This document shows positions 17,935 to 24,517 of a stretch of 36,631 nt of DNA, piece by piece. The position numbers and the translations under genes were made by a program. Below the pieces are notes generated by a model. That model searched no databases and had not been told where the DNA came from. It saw only the letters and a program-made list of their open reading frames with translations. The stretch's first letter is position 1, and every line of letters begins with the position of its first letter. This DNA is from a virus, in IMG/VR virus record IMGVR_UViG_3300044522_000339, positions 1-36,631 of that record; one strand, written 5' to 3'.

Positions 17935-18092
17935 AAATAATTTGGTCAGAAGCATCAACTAAACGTGGGCTTATTTGGCTTTTAACAGCTATTGCAGGTT
18001 CAGTATTCATTTATCTAGGTAAGCCTATAGATCAGCTTTTGATACTTGCCAGTGCAGTTGCAGGTGGATTAGGATTGGTTTTAAAAGATTAA
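17931..18092 (+). CDS. Putative holin (53 aa, two membrane segments)
   Basis: The frame starts at the ATG at 17931, overlapping the fibre stop (ATGA), and ends with TAA at 18090-18092. The 53-residue product has a basic N-terminus (TKR at 10-12), a hydrophobic helix at about 13-30, a short polar turn (KPID), and a second hydrophobic helix at about 36-51, ending KD. That is the shape of a small two-spanner holin, which would form inner-membrane lesions at lysis. It lies two genes upstream of the endolysin. I do not recognise a family by sequence. Confidence 0.65.
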   Translation: MKIIWSEASTKRGLIWLLTAIAGSVFIYLGKPIDQLLILASAVAGGLGLVLKD

Positions 18093-18103
18093 AAGGAAAA
18101 AAC

Positions 18104-18337
18104 GTGACAGACCTTGACCTTAACTGTAGAGTTGCTAAAGTAGAACAAAAAATTGAAGGACTTACGCAAGAACTTCATAAAGAACTTGAAGATTCCAGAA
18201 GAAGATCGGATCGTATTTTCTTAGCGTTAGATGAACTTAAAAAAGAATCTGCAAACAACAAGGGTTTCTTTGGAGGGATTGTTTTTGCCGTTGGTGCTAT
18301 ATTTGCTGTAGTGGCATACATTTTTGGTAAAGGTTAA
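18104..18337 (+). CDS. XhlA-like small membrane protein of the lysis cassette
   Basis: A 77-residue protein with a GTG start at 18104 and AAGGA 6 nt upstream. Residues about 5-50 form a charged coiled coil (VAKVEQKIEGLTQELHKEL). Residues 55-74 are a hydrophobic membrane helix, and the last residues are GKG. This coiled coil plus C-terminal anchor matches the XhlA/haemolysin type of phage protein found next to holins and endolysins. Its stop shares a base with the endolysin start. It could assist the holin; an inner-membrane spanin role is less likely because the anchor is C-terminal. Confidence 0.6.
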   Translation: MTDLDLNCRVAKVEQKIEGLTQELHKELEDSRRRSDRIFLALDELKKESANNKGFFGGIVFAVGAIFAVVAYIFGKG

Positions 18338-18768
18338 TGTCGGCATTAGAACTATTAATCAAACTTATTAAAGAATCAGAAGGATGTAAGTTAAAAGCAT
18401 ATAAAGATTGTATTGGTGTGGTAACAATCGGTTGGGGTCAAACCAAAGGCATTAAAGAAGGAATGACTTGGACTCAAAACCAAGCTGATGAAGATTTAAT
18501 TAAAACGGCATTAGAGGTGCTTAATCAAGCGATTAAGGCTTCACCCATACTAGCAACAGTTAATATGGAAAAACAAGCTGCAATAGCAGATTTTGTTTAT
18601 AATTTAGGCATTGGCAATTACATTTCTTCAACTCTGAAGAAAAAAGTAGATGCTAATGATTGGGTTTCCGCAGCGATTGAAATCAAACGTTGGGATAAAG
18701 CAGGCGGTAAGGTCTTAAAAGGTCTTACTATTCGTAGAAATAAAGAAGCAGAATTATTACTCTTATGA
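18337..18768 (+). CDS. Endolysin, GH24 lysozyme (T4/P22 type)
   Basis: A 143-residue muramidase that cuts the N-acetylmuramic acid to N-acetylglucosamine bond of peptidoglycan. Glu15, Asp24 and Thr30 (ESEGCKLKAYKDCIGVVT) reproduce the E-x8-D-x5-T spacing of T4 lysozyme (E11, D20, T26). Further family marks are TIGWG, AAIADFVYNLG and the C-terminal TIRRNKEAELL. No signal peptide or SAR segment is seen, so release to the periplasm should depend on the holin. The start overlaps the upstream stop (TAATG) and the stop overlaps the next start (ATGA), so the cassette is translationally coupled. Confidence 0.93.
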   Translation: MSALELLIKLIKESEGCKLKAYKDCIGVVTIGWGQTKGIKEGMTWTQNQADEDLIKTALEVLNQAIKASPILATVNMEKQAAIADFVYNLGIGNYISSTLKKKVDANDWVSAAIEIKRWDKAGGKVLKGLTIRRNKEAELLLL

Positions 18769-18920
18769 TTAACTTAGAATTAGAACTAGAAGAAATTAAC
18801 ATCATTATGAACGCTTTAGGTGTAGGCCAATTCGTTCAAGTAGCTGGCGTTATCAAAAAGATTCAAGAACAAGCAGGCCCACAAGTTGCTGCGATGCCTG
18901 CTGAAGAAGAAATTATTTAA
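18765..18920 (+). CDS. Small acidic hypothetical protein after endolysin (51 aa)
   Basis: The frame opens at an ATGA overlap with the endolysin stop and ends at 18918-18920. The 51 residues start MINLELELEEINIIMNALG and form one amphipathic helix pair with an acidic end (AEEEII). Similar short Leu/Glu-rich proteins are common at the ends of phage operons, but I know no function. The last 8 bases overlap the 3' end of the minus-strand gene at 18913-19209. Confidence 0.6.
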   Translation: MINLELELEEINIIMNALGVGQFVQVAGVIKKIQEQAGPQVAAMPAEEEII

Positions 18921-19209
18921 TTCCTGGTATTGGTGGGATTGGAACAACTAGCATAGCAGGCGCTATTTGTTCCATCGGCGTTACTACTGGAACCACATCA
19001 GGTGTAGTAATATTTGTACCTAATGCCATGCGGTTAATCACCATCCCATTAGTACAGGTAGTTTGCGTACCAAAGGTAGTGCAGTTAATTGTTTCTGCTG
19101 ATGCAACATTAACCATTAACGATATGATTAACGCTATAGTAAGATATAAATTAATCATTCTAGCTTTATAAAGTTTAGTTTCTAATTCTTCACAGTTGTA
19201 AAAGATCAT
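18913..19209 (-). CDS. Small membrane or exported protein (98 aa)
   Basis: Last gene of the minus-strand unit. It starts at 19209 in a TAATG overlap with the upstream stop, with GGAG 7 nt before. A 17-residue polar N-terminus precedes a hydrophobic helix (about 19-38, INLYLTIALIISLMVNVASA) ending in an ASA site that could be cleaved. Two cysteines follow (about residues 43 and 51), then a Pro/Val-rich tail. If translation began at the inner Met18 the product would look like a classic secreted protein. Its neighbourhood next to the lysis cassette makes an envelope role, such as a spanin, possible, but nothing specific supports that. Confidence 0.6.
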   Translation of the reverse strand: MIFYNCEELETKLYKARMINLYLTIALIISLMVNVASAETINCTTFGTQTTCTNGMVINRMALGTNITTPDVVPVVTPMEQIAPAMLVVPIPPIPGIK

Positions 19210-19391
19210 TATTGTTCTCCAAATAATTGATTGCGCTCCCTAGCCATTCTCAAGGTGCAAAAGCGTTGATGTAGACGTATCAATACCATCGCACGTCTAG
19301 CGCCTACTTTTTCTTTCTCAAGAAGCGAAAGGACTTCTTTTTCATCTAAATCTATTAACACTTCATTCAGTTTTCGCCAACTCAAATTCAT
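19209..19391 (-). CDS. Small hypothetical protein (60 aa)
   Basis: I start this at the ATG at 19391 (MNLSWRKLNEVLIDLDEKEV), which overlaps the helicase stop (ATGA) and has GGAG 7 nt upstream. An upstream start at 19427 would overlap the helicase further without a site. The 60 residues are helical and very rich in Leu, Arg, Glu and Lys, ending in RMARERNQLFGEQ. No domain is recognised. Tight coupling on both sides supports a real gene. Confidence 0.6.
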   Translation of the reverse strand: MNLSWRKLNEVLIDLDEKEVLSLLEKEKVGARRAMVLIRLHQRFCTLRMARERNQLFGEQ

Positions 19392-20731
19392 CGAAGCTCC
19401 AGAATAGCTATTTCTGATAAGGTGCATTTCTCCTGCAATACGGAATAAATGCGTTCGTCTATCGTTTTATCGGTCAGCATGACATAACACCACACTTCCC
19501 GCTTTTGACCACTCCTATGGATACGCCCTATTGCCTGTTCGTAAAGCTCCAGTGACCACGGTAGCGATAAGAACACTATCTTATTGCCGTGATGCTGGAG
19601 ATTCAGACCATGCCCTGCGCTCTTAGGGTGTGCCAACAACAACTCAATCTGCCCCGTATTCCAACGCTCAACAGCGTTATGGTCATCTAAAGTTTGCGCA
19701 TGGGGGTATCTGCGCTTCAGTTCTGCTAACTCCTCCTTGTAGGTGTAAAAGATCATTGTACAATCTCTTTGGTTTTCTGCAAGTAATTCTTCTAGCCTAT
19801 CGAATTTATGACTGGAAAACCAAATCGATTCAGTAGATGAATCATACTTCCCCGGAGTCTTAGCAGGCGTAGTAGTCGTATGGTACACAAAGCCTGAACT
19901 CATTTGCTGAAGCTTAGTGGTCACGACTGCCGAATTAACCGCAACGGCTGTCACGCTAGGAAACTTCACTACAAAATCCTTCTTCATGGTATTGTAGAGT
20001 TCCAAGTCCATCTGACACTTTACTTCAACAATGTGCAAAGGAGGCATTAAGTCAGTATAATCGCATGCGTCTAATAGATATGTCGCTGGGCGTATCGCTT
20101 TCATTATCTTAGGTAAGGAATCAGAACGTGCCGCCCATTCTCCATAATCACGATTCATCAGTACGAAATACTTTTCTAAGAAAGCACCTTTGCTTCTGCC
20201 TAGCAATGTTTGGTCTACTACTTTACATTGCCCAAACACATCTTCTAAACCATTGCTAGTAAACGATCCGGTCAAGCCCCAACGTATCTTGAACAGGTCA
20301 ATTACTTTAAACAAAGCTTTAAAGCGTGAGCCTGACGGGTTCTTTAAACGTGTTAATTCATCGAAAACGATACCGTCAAAGCCTTTAAGCAAGTCTGGAC
20401 GTTCACGGCAAAGCCATAGCAGATTGTCGTAATTAGTGACGACAACATCTGAACCCGATAAAAATGCTCCCACTCTAATTTTTGTTAGCCCTACTGCTAC
20501 TTCAATCGTTAATCTAGGCGACCATTTAAGCCCTTCCTGCCTCCAAACATCTGTACACACACGCTTAGGCGCAAGCACTAGGAATCGCTTAACATGCCCA
20601 TCCTGTATCATCGCCTGCATAGCTGTTAGAGTAATTGCAGTTTTCCCAGCACCAACTGGCGCAAGGATCATCGCTCTATCACGGCTGTACAGGAAGTCAG
20701 CAGCTTCATCTTGATACGGTCTTAATACCAT
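19388..20731 (-). CDS. SNF2-type DEAD-box helicase
   Basis: A 447-residue superfamily 2 ATPase of the small phage SNF2 type. Motif I is APVGAGKT (residues 24-31), motif II is DELT at 124-127 in place of DEAH, motif III is LTGSF (about 155), and motif VI is QAIGRIHRSGQ (399-409) with the arginine fingers. GHGLNLQ (about 375) is motif V. The two RecA-like lobes cover nearly the whole protein, so no extra nuclease or methylase domain is present. It probably translocates on phage DNA during replication, recombination or repair. It overlaps the small gene upstream by 10 nt and is coupled to the gene downstream. Confidence 0.88.
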   Translation of the reverse strand: MVLRPYQDEAADFLYSRDRAMILAPVGAGKTAITLTAMQAMIQDGHVKRFLVLAPKRVCTDVWRQEGLKWSPRLTIEVAVGLTKIRVGAFLSGSDVVVTNYDNLLWLCRERPDLLKGFDGIVFDELTRLKNPSGSRFKALFKVIDLFKIRWGLTGSFTSNGLEDVFGQCKVVDQTLLGRSKGAFLEKYFVLMNRDYGEWAARSDSLPKIMKAIRPATYLLDACDYTDLMPPLHIVEVKCQMDLELYNTMKKDFVVKFPSVTAVAVNSAVVTTKLQQMSSGFVYHTTTTPAKTPGKYDSSTESIWFSSHKFDRLEELLAENQRDCTMIFYTYKEELAELKRRYPHAQTLDDHNAVERWNTGQIELLLAHPKSAGHGLNLQHHGNKIVFLSLPWSLELYEQAIGRIHRSGQKREVWCYVMLTDKTIDERIYSVLQEKCTLSEIAILELR

Positions 20732-20847
20732 TGCCTTGTCCAGTTCAAGTAAGCTTTACACGGAGTGCTTCCAAAACCTTTAACCTCATAAGGCCCGAGG
20801 CACATCCACATATTACCTACACGTTTAATTCTAGGCTTAATGTTCAT
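20722..20847 (-). CDS. Small hypothetical protein (41 aa)
   Basis: From the ATG at 20847 this reads MNIKPRIKRVGNMWMCLGPY and ends ...AYLNWTRQWY at 20722; an ATG at 20859 would add four residues. It overlaps the end of the gene upstream and the start of the helicase. Basic N-terminus, aromatic residues, a Gly-rich centre (GFGST) and a C-terminal AYxxW are features of very small phage proteins often seen near replication genes. The function is unknown. It is supported by its place in a continuous run of overlapping genes. Confidence 0.55.
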   Translation of the reverse strand: MNIKPRIKRVGNMWMCLGPYEVKGFGSTPCKAYLNWTRQWY

Positions 20848-21040
20848 AATAGTTGCCATTTCTAAAATCAATGAACAGACCGCAATCCAGTTCATTTAAT
20901 TCTTTTTTAAAATCACCATGCCACATGTAGTCCTTAGTATCAATTTCAATAGACAAATACCTAGCACAATCTTGTTTTTTTTCGCAGTTGCTACCAATAC
21001 ATCTGGCGTTTTCATTTGGTAATGGATATTTCATTTTCAT
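20837..21040 (-). CDS. Small cysteine-containing protein (67 aa)
   Basis: Starts at 21040 in an ATGA overlap with the upstream gene, just after a GGAGGTGAGGA sequence. Residues about 14-26 hold CIGSNCEKKQDCARY, a Cys-x4-Cys-x5-Cys set, with a fourth Cys near residue 53 (DCGLF), so a small zinc-binding fold is possible. The remainder is acidic and aromatic. I do not recognise the family. Confidence 0.6.
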   Translation of the reverse strand: MKMKYPLPNENARCIGSNCEKKQDCARYLSIEIDTKDYMWHGDFKKELNELDCGLFIDFRNGNYYEH

Positions 21041-21402
21041 TCTTCCTCACCTCCAATGCCATGTGCTTTTTCTACGCTTCTTATCCATCTAATGACGTAT
21101 CTGACTTGATGATCGTCCATATTTTCAACAATCCCTTCTTTATCAAGAGCATATATAACATCTTCTGTTAAGGGTTTGGGTGGTGCAAACTCATTGACCC
21201 CTTGTCTAAACCCTTTCCCATACCATTCAATCTTTGTTTCTGCTAAAAGAGGCTCAGTCTGCTCAGGTTGAGCGAGTAGTTCTTCTATTTCGTAAAACAG
21301 TTTACGGTTATCAGCATCTCTTGGGTAGCCAACCTTTGAGTCATCCCAATACTGGTCAATAAGTTCGATTGACCTTCCTAACAACTCTCTTTCTTTACTC
21401 AT
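21037..21402 (-). CDS. Hypothetical protein (121 aa), paralogue of its upstream neighbour
   Basis: Starts MSKERELLGRSIELIDQYWD at 21402 in an ATGA overlap. It shares three blocks with the protein at 21399-21731: the MSKERELL start, EIEELLAQPEQ at about residue 38, and the C-terminal HGIGGE. Between them the sequences differ (here WYGKGFRQGVNEFAPPKPLTE). This architecture, a short helical start, a linker and an APP-x-x-x-LT/S segment, is common in phage early-region proteins of unknown function. The GGAGGTG that encodes part of the C-terminal Gly-Gly also serves as the ribosome site of the next gene. Confidence 0.65.
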   Translation of the reverse strand: MSKERELLGRSIELIDQYWDDSKVGYPRDADNRKLFYEIEELLAQPEQTEPLLAETKIEWYGKGFRQGVNEFAPPKPLTEDVIYALDKEGIVENMDDHQVRYVIRWIRSVEKAHGIGGEEE

Positions 21403-21412
21403 TCCCCACCTC
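21380..21412. repeat. 33-bp direct repeat, copy 1 (RBS and start of the 121-aa gene)
   Basis: Identical to 21709-21741. Read on the minus strand it contains the GAGGTGGGGA ribosome site, the ATGA junction and the first eight codons (MSKERELL). The repeat marks the edge of the tandem gene duplication and is a possible site for deletion or expansion by homologous recombination. Confidence 0.9.
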
Positions 21413-21731
21413 CAATACCATGTATTCTTTCTATTTCTCTAACTGCCGCATGAAATGCATATTTATTGCCTATAGAATAAACCTCCTCATCACTCAAAGG
21501 CTCACGTTTTGGCGGTGCTGTGTAGAGCGGAATAAGATTTGCATGCTCATAAAAATGGTGATAAATACTTCTAACTGGTTCACCTGTTTCATCTAGCCCC
21601 TCATGTAACCAAGCCACAGGCTCTTGCTCAGGTTGGGCGAGGAGTTCTTGTATTTCATCTATAAGGTCTGCACAATACTCCCTATCTAAATTATATCGTG
21701 CCCTATTCAACAACTCTCTTTCTTTACTCAT
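21399..21731 (-). CDS. Hypothetical protein (110 aa), paralogue of its downstream neighbour
   Basis: Starts MSKERELLNRARYNLDREYC at 21731 and ends IHGIGGGE. EIQELLAQPEQEPVAWLHEG and LIPLYTAPPKREPLSDEE are the hallmarks of a family of phage hypothetical proteins in which EPVAW and PLYTAPP recur; no function is established to my knowledge. The start region lies in a 33-bp exact repeat also found at the start of the downstream paralogue, showing a tandem duplication. It overlaps its neighbours by 8 and 4 nt. Confidence 0.7.
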   Translation of the reverse strand: MSKERELLNRARYNLDREYCADLIDEIQELLAQPEQEPVAWLHEGLDETGEPVRSIYHHFYEHANLIPLYTAPPKREPLSDEEVYSIGNKYAFHAAVREIERIHGIGGGE

Positions 21732-21741
21732 TCCCCACCTC
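21709..21741. repeat. 33-bp direct repeat, copy 2 (RBS and start of the 110-aa gene)
   Basis: Identical to 21380-21412; it spans the end of the 55-aa gene and the ribosome site and first codons of the 110-aa gene. Spacing between copies is 329 bp, one gene length. Confidence 0.9.
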
Positions 21742-21891
21742 TAATTTTATTCTTTTTATATAAGATTGCTTTTCAATAATATAATAATTTTTATGCTCAT
21801 CAATTACGGTCATATATTTTTTATTATCTTTTAATTGCATAGATTCTAAAATTTTATTGTGTTTTTTTATAAGCGTATTAACTTTAATCAT
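21724..21891 (-). CDS. Small basic hypothetical protein (55 aa)
   Basis: Chosen start is the ATG at 21891 (MIKVNTLIKKHNKILESMQL), which overlaps the end of the HTH gene; a longer reading from 21963 would lie wholly inside that gene. The protein is Lys/Ile/Tyr-rich and AT-biased, ending KRIKLEVGNE. No motif is recognised. Its end overlaps the next gene by 8 nt and its last codons form that gene's ribosome site. Confidence 0.55.
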   Translation of the reverse strand: MIKVNTLIKKHNKILESMQLKDNKKYMTVIDEHKNYYIIEKQSYIKRIKLEVGNE

Positions 21892-22129
21892 CACACGCCT
21901 CCACACTAATATAATCCCCAACCCTCGGAGGGTTTTCCCCAGTTGCTTTAAGCCAATAATCAAGAAGATTAATTGCTTCTAACCACCCTGCTGGGGGGCA
22001 TTTAGATTCTTGTTTAACGGTTGACAGCGTACTCATTGAAGCTCCTGTTTTTCTAGCTATGTCTGCTAGGCTAAAGCCATTTACATGCAACACTTGCAAC
22101 ATCAATGCAAAATCAATATCCCTAGCCAT
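21884..22129 (-). CDS. Helix-turn-helix DNA-binding protein (81 aa)
   Basis: Starts MARDIDFALMLQVLHVNG at 22129 with GGGAGG 8 nt upstream, inside the end of the preceding gene. FSLADIARKTGASMSTLSTVKQ (around residues 19-40) is a clear helix-turn-helix of the XRE/Cro kind, followed by WLEAINLLDYWLKATG, where Cro-like proteins count out their last helices. It could regulate the early genes, perhaps through the symmetric control region at 23291-23399, although no binding evidence exists. Alternatively it is a replication-linked HTH protein. Confidence 0.72.
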   Translation of the reverse strand: MARDIDFALMLQVLHVNGFSLADIARKTGASMSTLSTVKQESKCPPAGWLEAINLLDYWLKATGENPPRVGDYISVEACDD

Positions 22130-22592
22130 TTTTAGACCTCCCGTCCATCATTCTGCGTCTGGCTTCATCGCAGTACAGTTCCATGTCCTTACTGCGGTGC
22201 ATGAACTGGACTACTTGTGCTGCCATTCCGGTAATCTTAATAACCGGACGTTTGTACATGAACGCGCAGACTTCTCTTATGTACGGTAGCCAGTCCATGA
22301 TCTCAGCGCGGTTGTAAAGGACTGTTCCGTCCATGTGAGTGCTGGTGTGCTTAGGCATACAGTAACGCGCGTCTTTGACGATCTTGTCGAGCGTTAATGC
22401 TTTAATGCCTATCAGCGTTAGTATTTCTTTTTTGGTAATGTTAGCTTGAGCAATAGGTCTGACACCTTCCACGCTTAAACGGGTGTTGAGGCGTTTCAAG
22501 CGGACACGTTCATTAATAGCGATTCGGTTTGCGTTATAGTAGGCAAAGCTTCTTTGCCGTTGTAGTTCGTCACGTTGCGTCTTTGTGTGCAT
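22122..22592 (-). CDS. Hypothetical protein (156 aa), possible AlpA/MerR-like DNA-binding region
   Basis: Begins at 22592 with GGAG 9 nt upstream and overlaps the DUF3310 gene end. The first 45 residues are very basic (RQRSFAYYNANRIAINERVR). Residues about 50-105 run KKEILTLIGIKALTLDKIV, then YCMP and LYNRAEIMDWLPYI, which is reminiscent of AlpA/excisionase winged-helix domains, where a Pro and an R-x-E-I-x-x-W close the wing. The last 40 residues are helical with several Met. DNA binding is likely; the specific function is not known. Confidence 0.6.
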   Translation of the reverse strand: MHTKTQRDELQRQRSFAYYNANRIAINERVRLKRLNTRLSVEGVRPIAQANITKKEILTLIGIKALTLDKIVKDARYCMPKHTSTHMDGTVLYNRAEIMDWLPYIREVCAFMYKRPVIKITGMAAQVVQFMHRSKDMELYCDEARRRMMDGRSKNG

Positions 22593-22785
22593 AGTCTAGC
22601 TCCAAGATTAGTTCACAGTAGTGTATGATTTTTTTAATGTCCTCTGCGCCATTCTTACTTCGATGACGCGTAATGTACTTTACGATGTTGCCTTCCATAA
22701 ACGGTAGTTTGTTAGCATGAATGTAAACAACAGGCTGAATGGGTAACAAATAATGATCCCCTCCAACCATTTTATTAGTAGTCAT
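22570..22785 (-). CDS. DUF3310 protein (71 aa)
   Basis: Starts MTTNKMVGGDHYLL at the ATG at 22785, with GGAG 8 nt upstream; a TTG-initiated extension to 22836 has no such site. GGDHYLLPIQPV, LPFMEGNIVKYITRHRSKNG and AEDIKKIIHYCELILE are the conserved blocks of DUF3310, a small protein widespread in phage replication regions. The family has been compared with nucleotide-metabolism proteins, but its role is unproven. Confidence 0.85.
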   Translation of the reverse strand: MTTNKMVGGDHYLLPIQPVVYIHANKLPFMEGNIVKYITRHRSKNGAEDIKKIIHYCELILELDYAHKDAT

Positions 22786-22832
22786 TGGATAACTCCAAAG
22801 GTTAATCGGTGGAAAAGTTAAGTCCGCCCATT

Positions 22833-23006
22833 TCAAACCATAACTTCCTTGAAAGCTTTAGTTCTAGCTGATGCCGTGGTTAAGCCGTTCATGCGTTTGT
22901 AGCGACTGACTAAGTAATCAAATTCATCTTCCTGCTTGTCAGTTGGACGTTTAAGTCTTGCCTTTACTACTTGTTCGTACAGCCAATCTATATCTTGATC
23001 TATCAT
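22833..23006 (-). CDS. Small hypothetical protein (57 aa)
   Basis: The frame runs from the ATG at 23006, in an ATGA overlap with the nuclease stop, to the TGA at 22833. The protein (MIDQDIDWLYEQVVKARLKR and on to AFKEVMV) is charged and helical, with DEFDYLVSRYKRMN in the middle. No domain is recognised. It fills the only gap between the nuclease and DUF3310 genes and is coupled to the former, which supports it. Confidence 0.65.
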   Translation of the reverse strand: MIDQDIDWLYEQVVKARLKRPTDKQEDEFDYLVSRYKRMNGLTTASARTKAFKEVMV

Positions 23007-23290
23007 ACCAATATTCCTAAATACTCTAAAGCCCAGTTATCAATCTGCTCAACTGTCCAAAGACAGGCGTAGTTTTGATTGAGTCGTATCATTTCTTGTG
23101 CAAATAATTTTTGTAATTCCGATAAGCGTCCGCCTTTTGTTTTTAATTCGACAAACCAACAGCTTCCATCTGCCAGACAAGCAATTCGATCAGCTACGCC
23201 TCGCTGGGTAGGTGAAGTAAACTTGAAGGTCTTGCCTCCGTGTACGTCAACTACCCATTTGAAATGCTTTTCAATGTCACGCTCTAGCAT
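23003..23290 (-). CDS. VRR-NUC domain nuclease (95 aa)
   Basis: First gene of the minus-strand unit. I start it at the ATG at 23290 (MLERDIEKHFKW), with GAGAG about 7 nt upstream and the usual family start; a GTG at 23326 would add 12 residues and run into the promoter region. Active-site residues of the PD-(D/E)XK fold are visible: Glu3, Asp34 in GVADR, Glu48-Leu-Lys50 in FVELKTKGG, and Gln60. These stand-alone phage VRR-NUC enzymes act on branched or damaged DNA, so it could resolve replication or packaging intermediates. Confidence 0.88.
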   Translation of the reverse strand: MLERDIEKHFKWVVDVHGGKTFKFTSPTQRGVADRIACLADGSCWFVELKTKGGRLSELQKLFAQEMIRLNQNYACLWTVEQIDNWALEYLGILV

Positions 23291-23399
23291 ATTGATCTCT
23301 CGTTTAGTGAGGGTGAAGCTTATCACTGTAAAAAAGATTTGTACAATTTATTTTTCTGTGAAATAATAGCTTCAACTTAAACTAAACGAGAATAAATTA
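23291..23399. promoter_or_regulatory. Symmetric divergent promoter region between early units
   Basis: This 109-bp gap separates the two divergent units. Its centre is the palindrome TTGTACAA (23339-23346), which could supply a -35 to both sides. Forward: TTGTAC, 17 nt, AATAAT (23362-23367). Reverse: TTGTAC, 16 nt, GATAAG (23319-23324). Both arms carry the same blocks in the same order toward each gene: GTGA, AGCTTCA and ACTAAACGAGA (23381-23391 forward; 23298-23308 reverse). The last block includes the GAG-type ribosome site on both sides. The matching arms are seen directly; the promoter assignment is inference. Confidence 0.6.
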
Positions 23400-24506
23400 A
23401 TGGCACACTCAAAGATTGTTGGTGGATCAACTGCCAAACGTGTTATCAACTGCCCAGGTAGTGTTGCGCTATGTAATGCTGCACCTGAAAAGCCTTCCAG
23501 CTCTTACGCTGAAGAAGGTACACTTCTCCATAACACCATCGCTGAATGGCTTGCGGATGGAAAAAAGCCTATTGCTAATGATATACTGACGCAAGACCTA
23601 ATTGACGAAAAGTACGCTGTTGCTTTGGAGTTGCTTAATGAAGTTGATCCCGAATTTGGTATGGACTATGCAGTCGAGGTTGAAGTCGGTTTCGGTGATT
23701 TCATTCCTGACGTTTTTGGTAGCTGTGATTTGCTTGGTCGTTTGGATAACCGCGCTATTGTATTGGATTGGAAGTTTGGAAATGGCGTCGTCGTAGAAGC
23801 CATAGAAAACGAACAGTTAATGTTCTACGCGGCAGCGGCCATGAGGACTGAGAAAGCGCAATGGGCGTTCAAGGATGTACAAGAAGTCGAGCTTATCATT
23901 ATCCAACCGCCAATGATTAAGCGTTGGGTAACGACAATAGAACGCATCAAAGCGTTTGAACAGCAACTGTTAAGTGCTGTTAATGCCGCGGCTAAGATTG
24001 ATGCGCCTCTCCGTGAGGGTAGCCATTGTAAATGGTGTGCGGCAAAGCCTACCTGCCCGCTAATGACAGGTGCAGTTGATCGCGCGTTGAAGGTAAAGAT
24101 AGATGCTATTGATGCACCTACTATAGATGCGTACCTTCAGAACGCTGAGATTCTGGAAGAATGGATAAAAGACTTGCGGGCTTTAGCGTTTACCATGCTA
24201 GAATCAGGTCGTGATTTACCGAATTACAAGCTTGTTGCGAAACGTGCAACACGCAAATGGTCAGATGAAGTTGAGGCTAAGAAAGCCTTGCTTGCAACTG
24301 GCTTAGCAGAATCTGATGTGATGGAATCATCGTTTATCTCTCCTGCACAGGCTGAAAAGAAGCTCAAGAAGCTTAAACAGCCCCTGCCAGAAGGATCAAC
24401 CATTTCTATCTCGTCAGGTAGCACTATGGCACATGTGGATGATCCTCGTCCTGCTGTGTTACTTATCGGGCAACAATTAAAAGTAGCCCTCACTAAACTT
24501 CAATAA
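23400..24506 (+). CDS. DUF2800 Cas4/RecB-like PD-(D/E)XK protein
   Basis: A 368-residue protein heading the replication unit. It opens with the family's AHSKIVGGSTAKRVINCPGS and AEEGTLLHNTIAEW. The nuclease core shows SCDLLGRLDNRAIVLDWKFG, with Asp123-Trp-Lys125 as the D-x-K pair, and NEQLMFYAAA as the following helix with its Gln. Cys210-x2-Cys213-x5-Cys219 (CKWCAAKPTCP), possibly with Cys20, would form a Cas4/AddB-type iron-sulfur or zinc site. The C-terminal third is helical. It is probably an exonuclease for recombination or DNA processing. An ACGAGA site precedes the ATG. Confidence 0.85.
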   Translation: MAHSKIVGGSTAKRVINCPGSVALCNAAPEKPSSSYAEEGTLLHNTIAEWLADGKKPIANDILTQDLIDEKYAVALELLNEVDPEFGMDYAVEVEVGFGDFIPDVFGSCDLLGRLDNRAIVLDWKFGNGVVVEAIENEQLMFYAAAAMRTEKAQWAFKDVQEVELIIIQPPMIKRWVTTIERIKAFEQQLLSAVNAAAKIDAPLREGSHCKWCAAKPTCPLMTGAVDRALKVKIDAIDAPTIDAYLQNAEILEEWIKDLRALAFTMLESGRDLPNYKLVAKRATRKWSDEVEAKKALLATGLAESDVMESSFISPAQAEKKLKKLKQPLPEGSTISISSGSTMAHVDDPRPAVLLIGQQLKVALTKLQ

Positions 24507-24517
24507 GGTATATTAAA

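Noticed and set aside
18913-19209. Reading the 98-aa membrane protein as a spanin
   Set aside because: It has no lipobox, no paired partner and no periplasmic coiled coil, so position alone is not enough.
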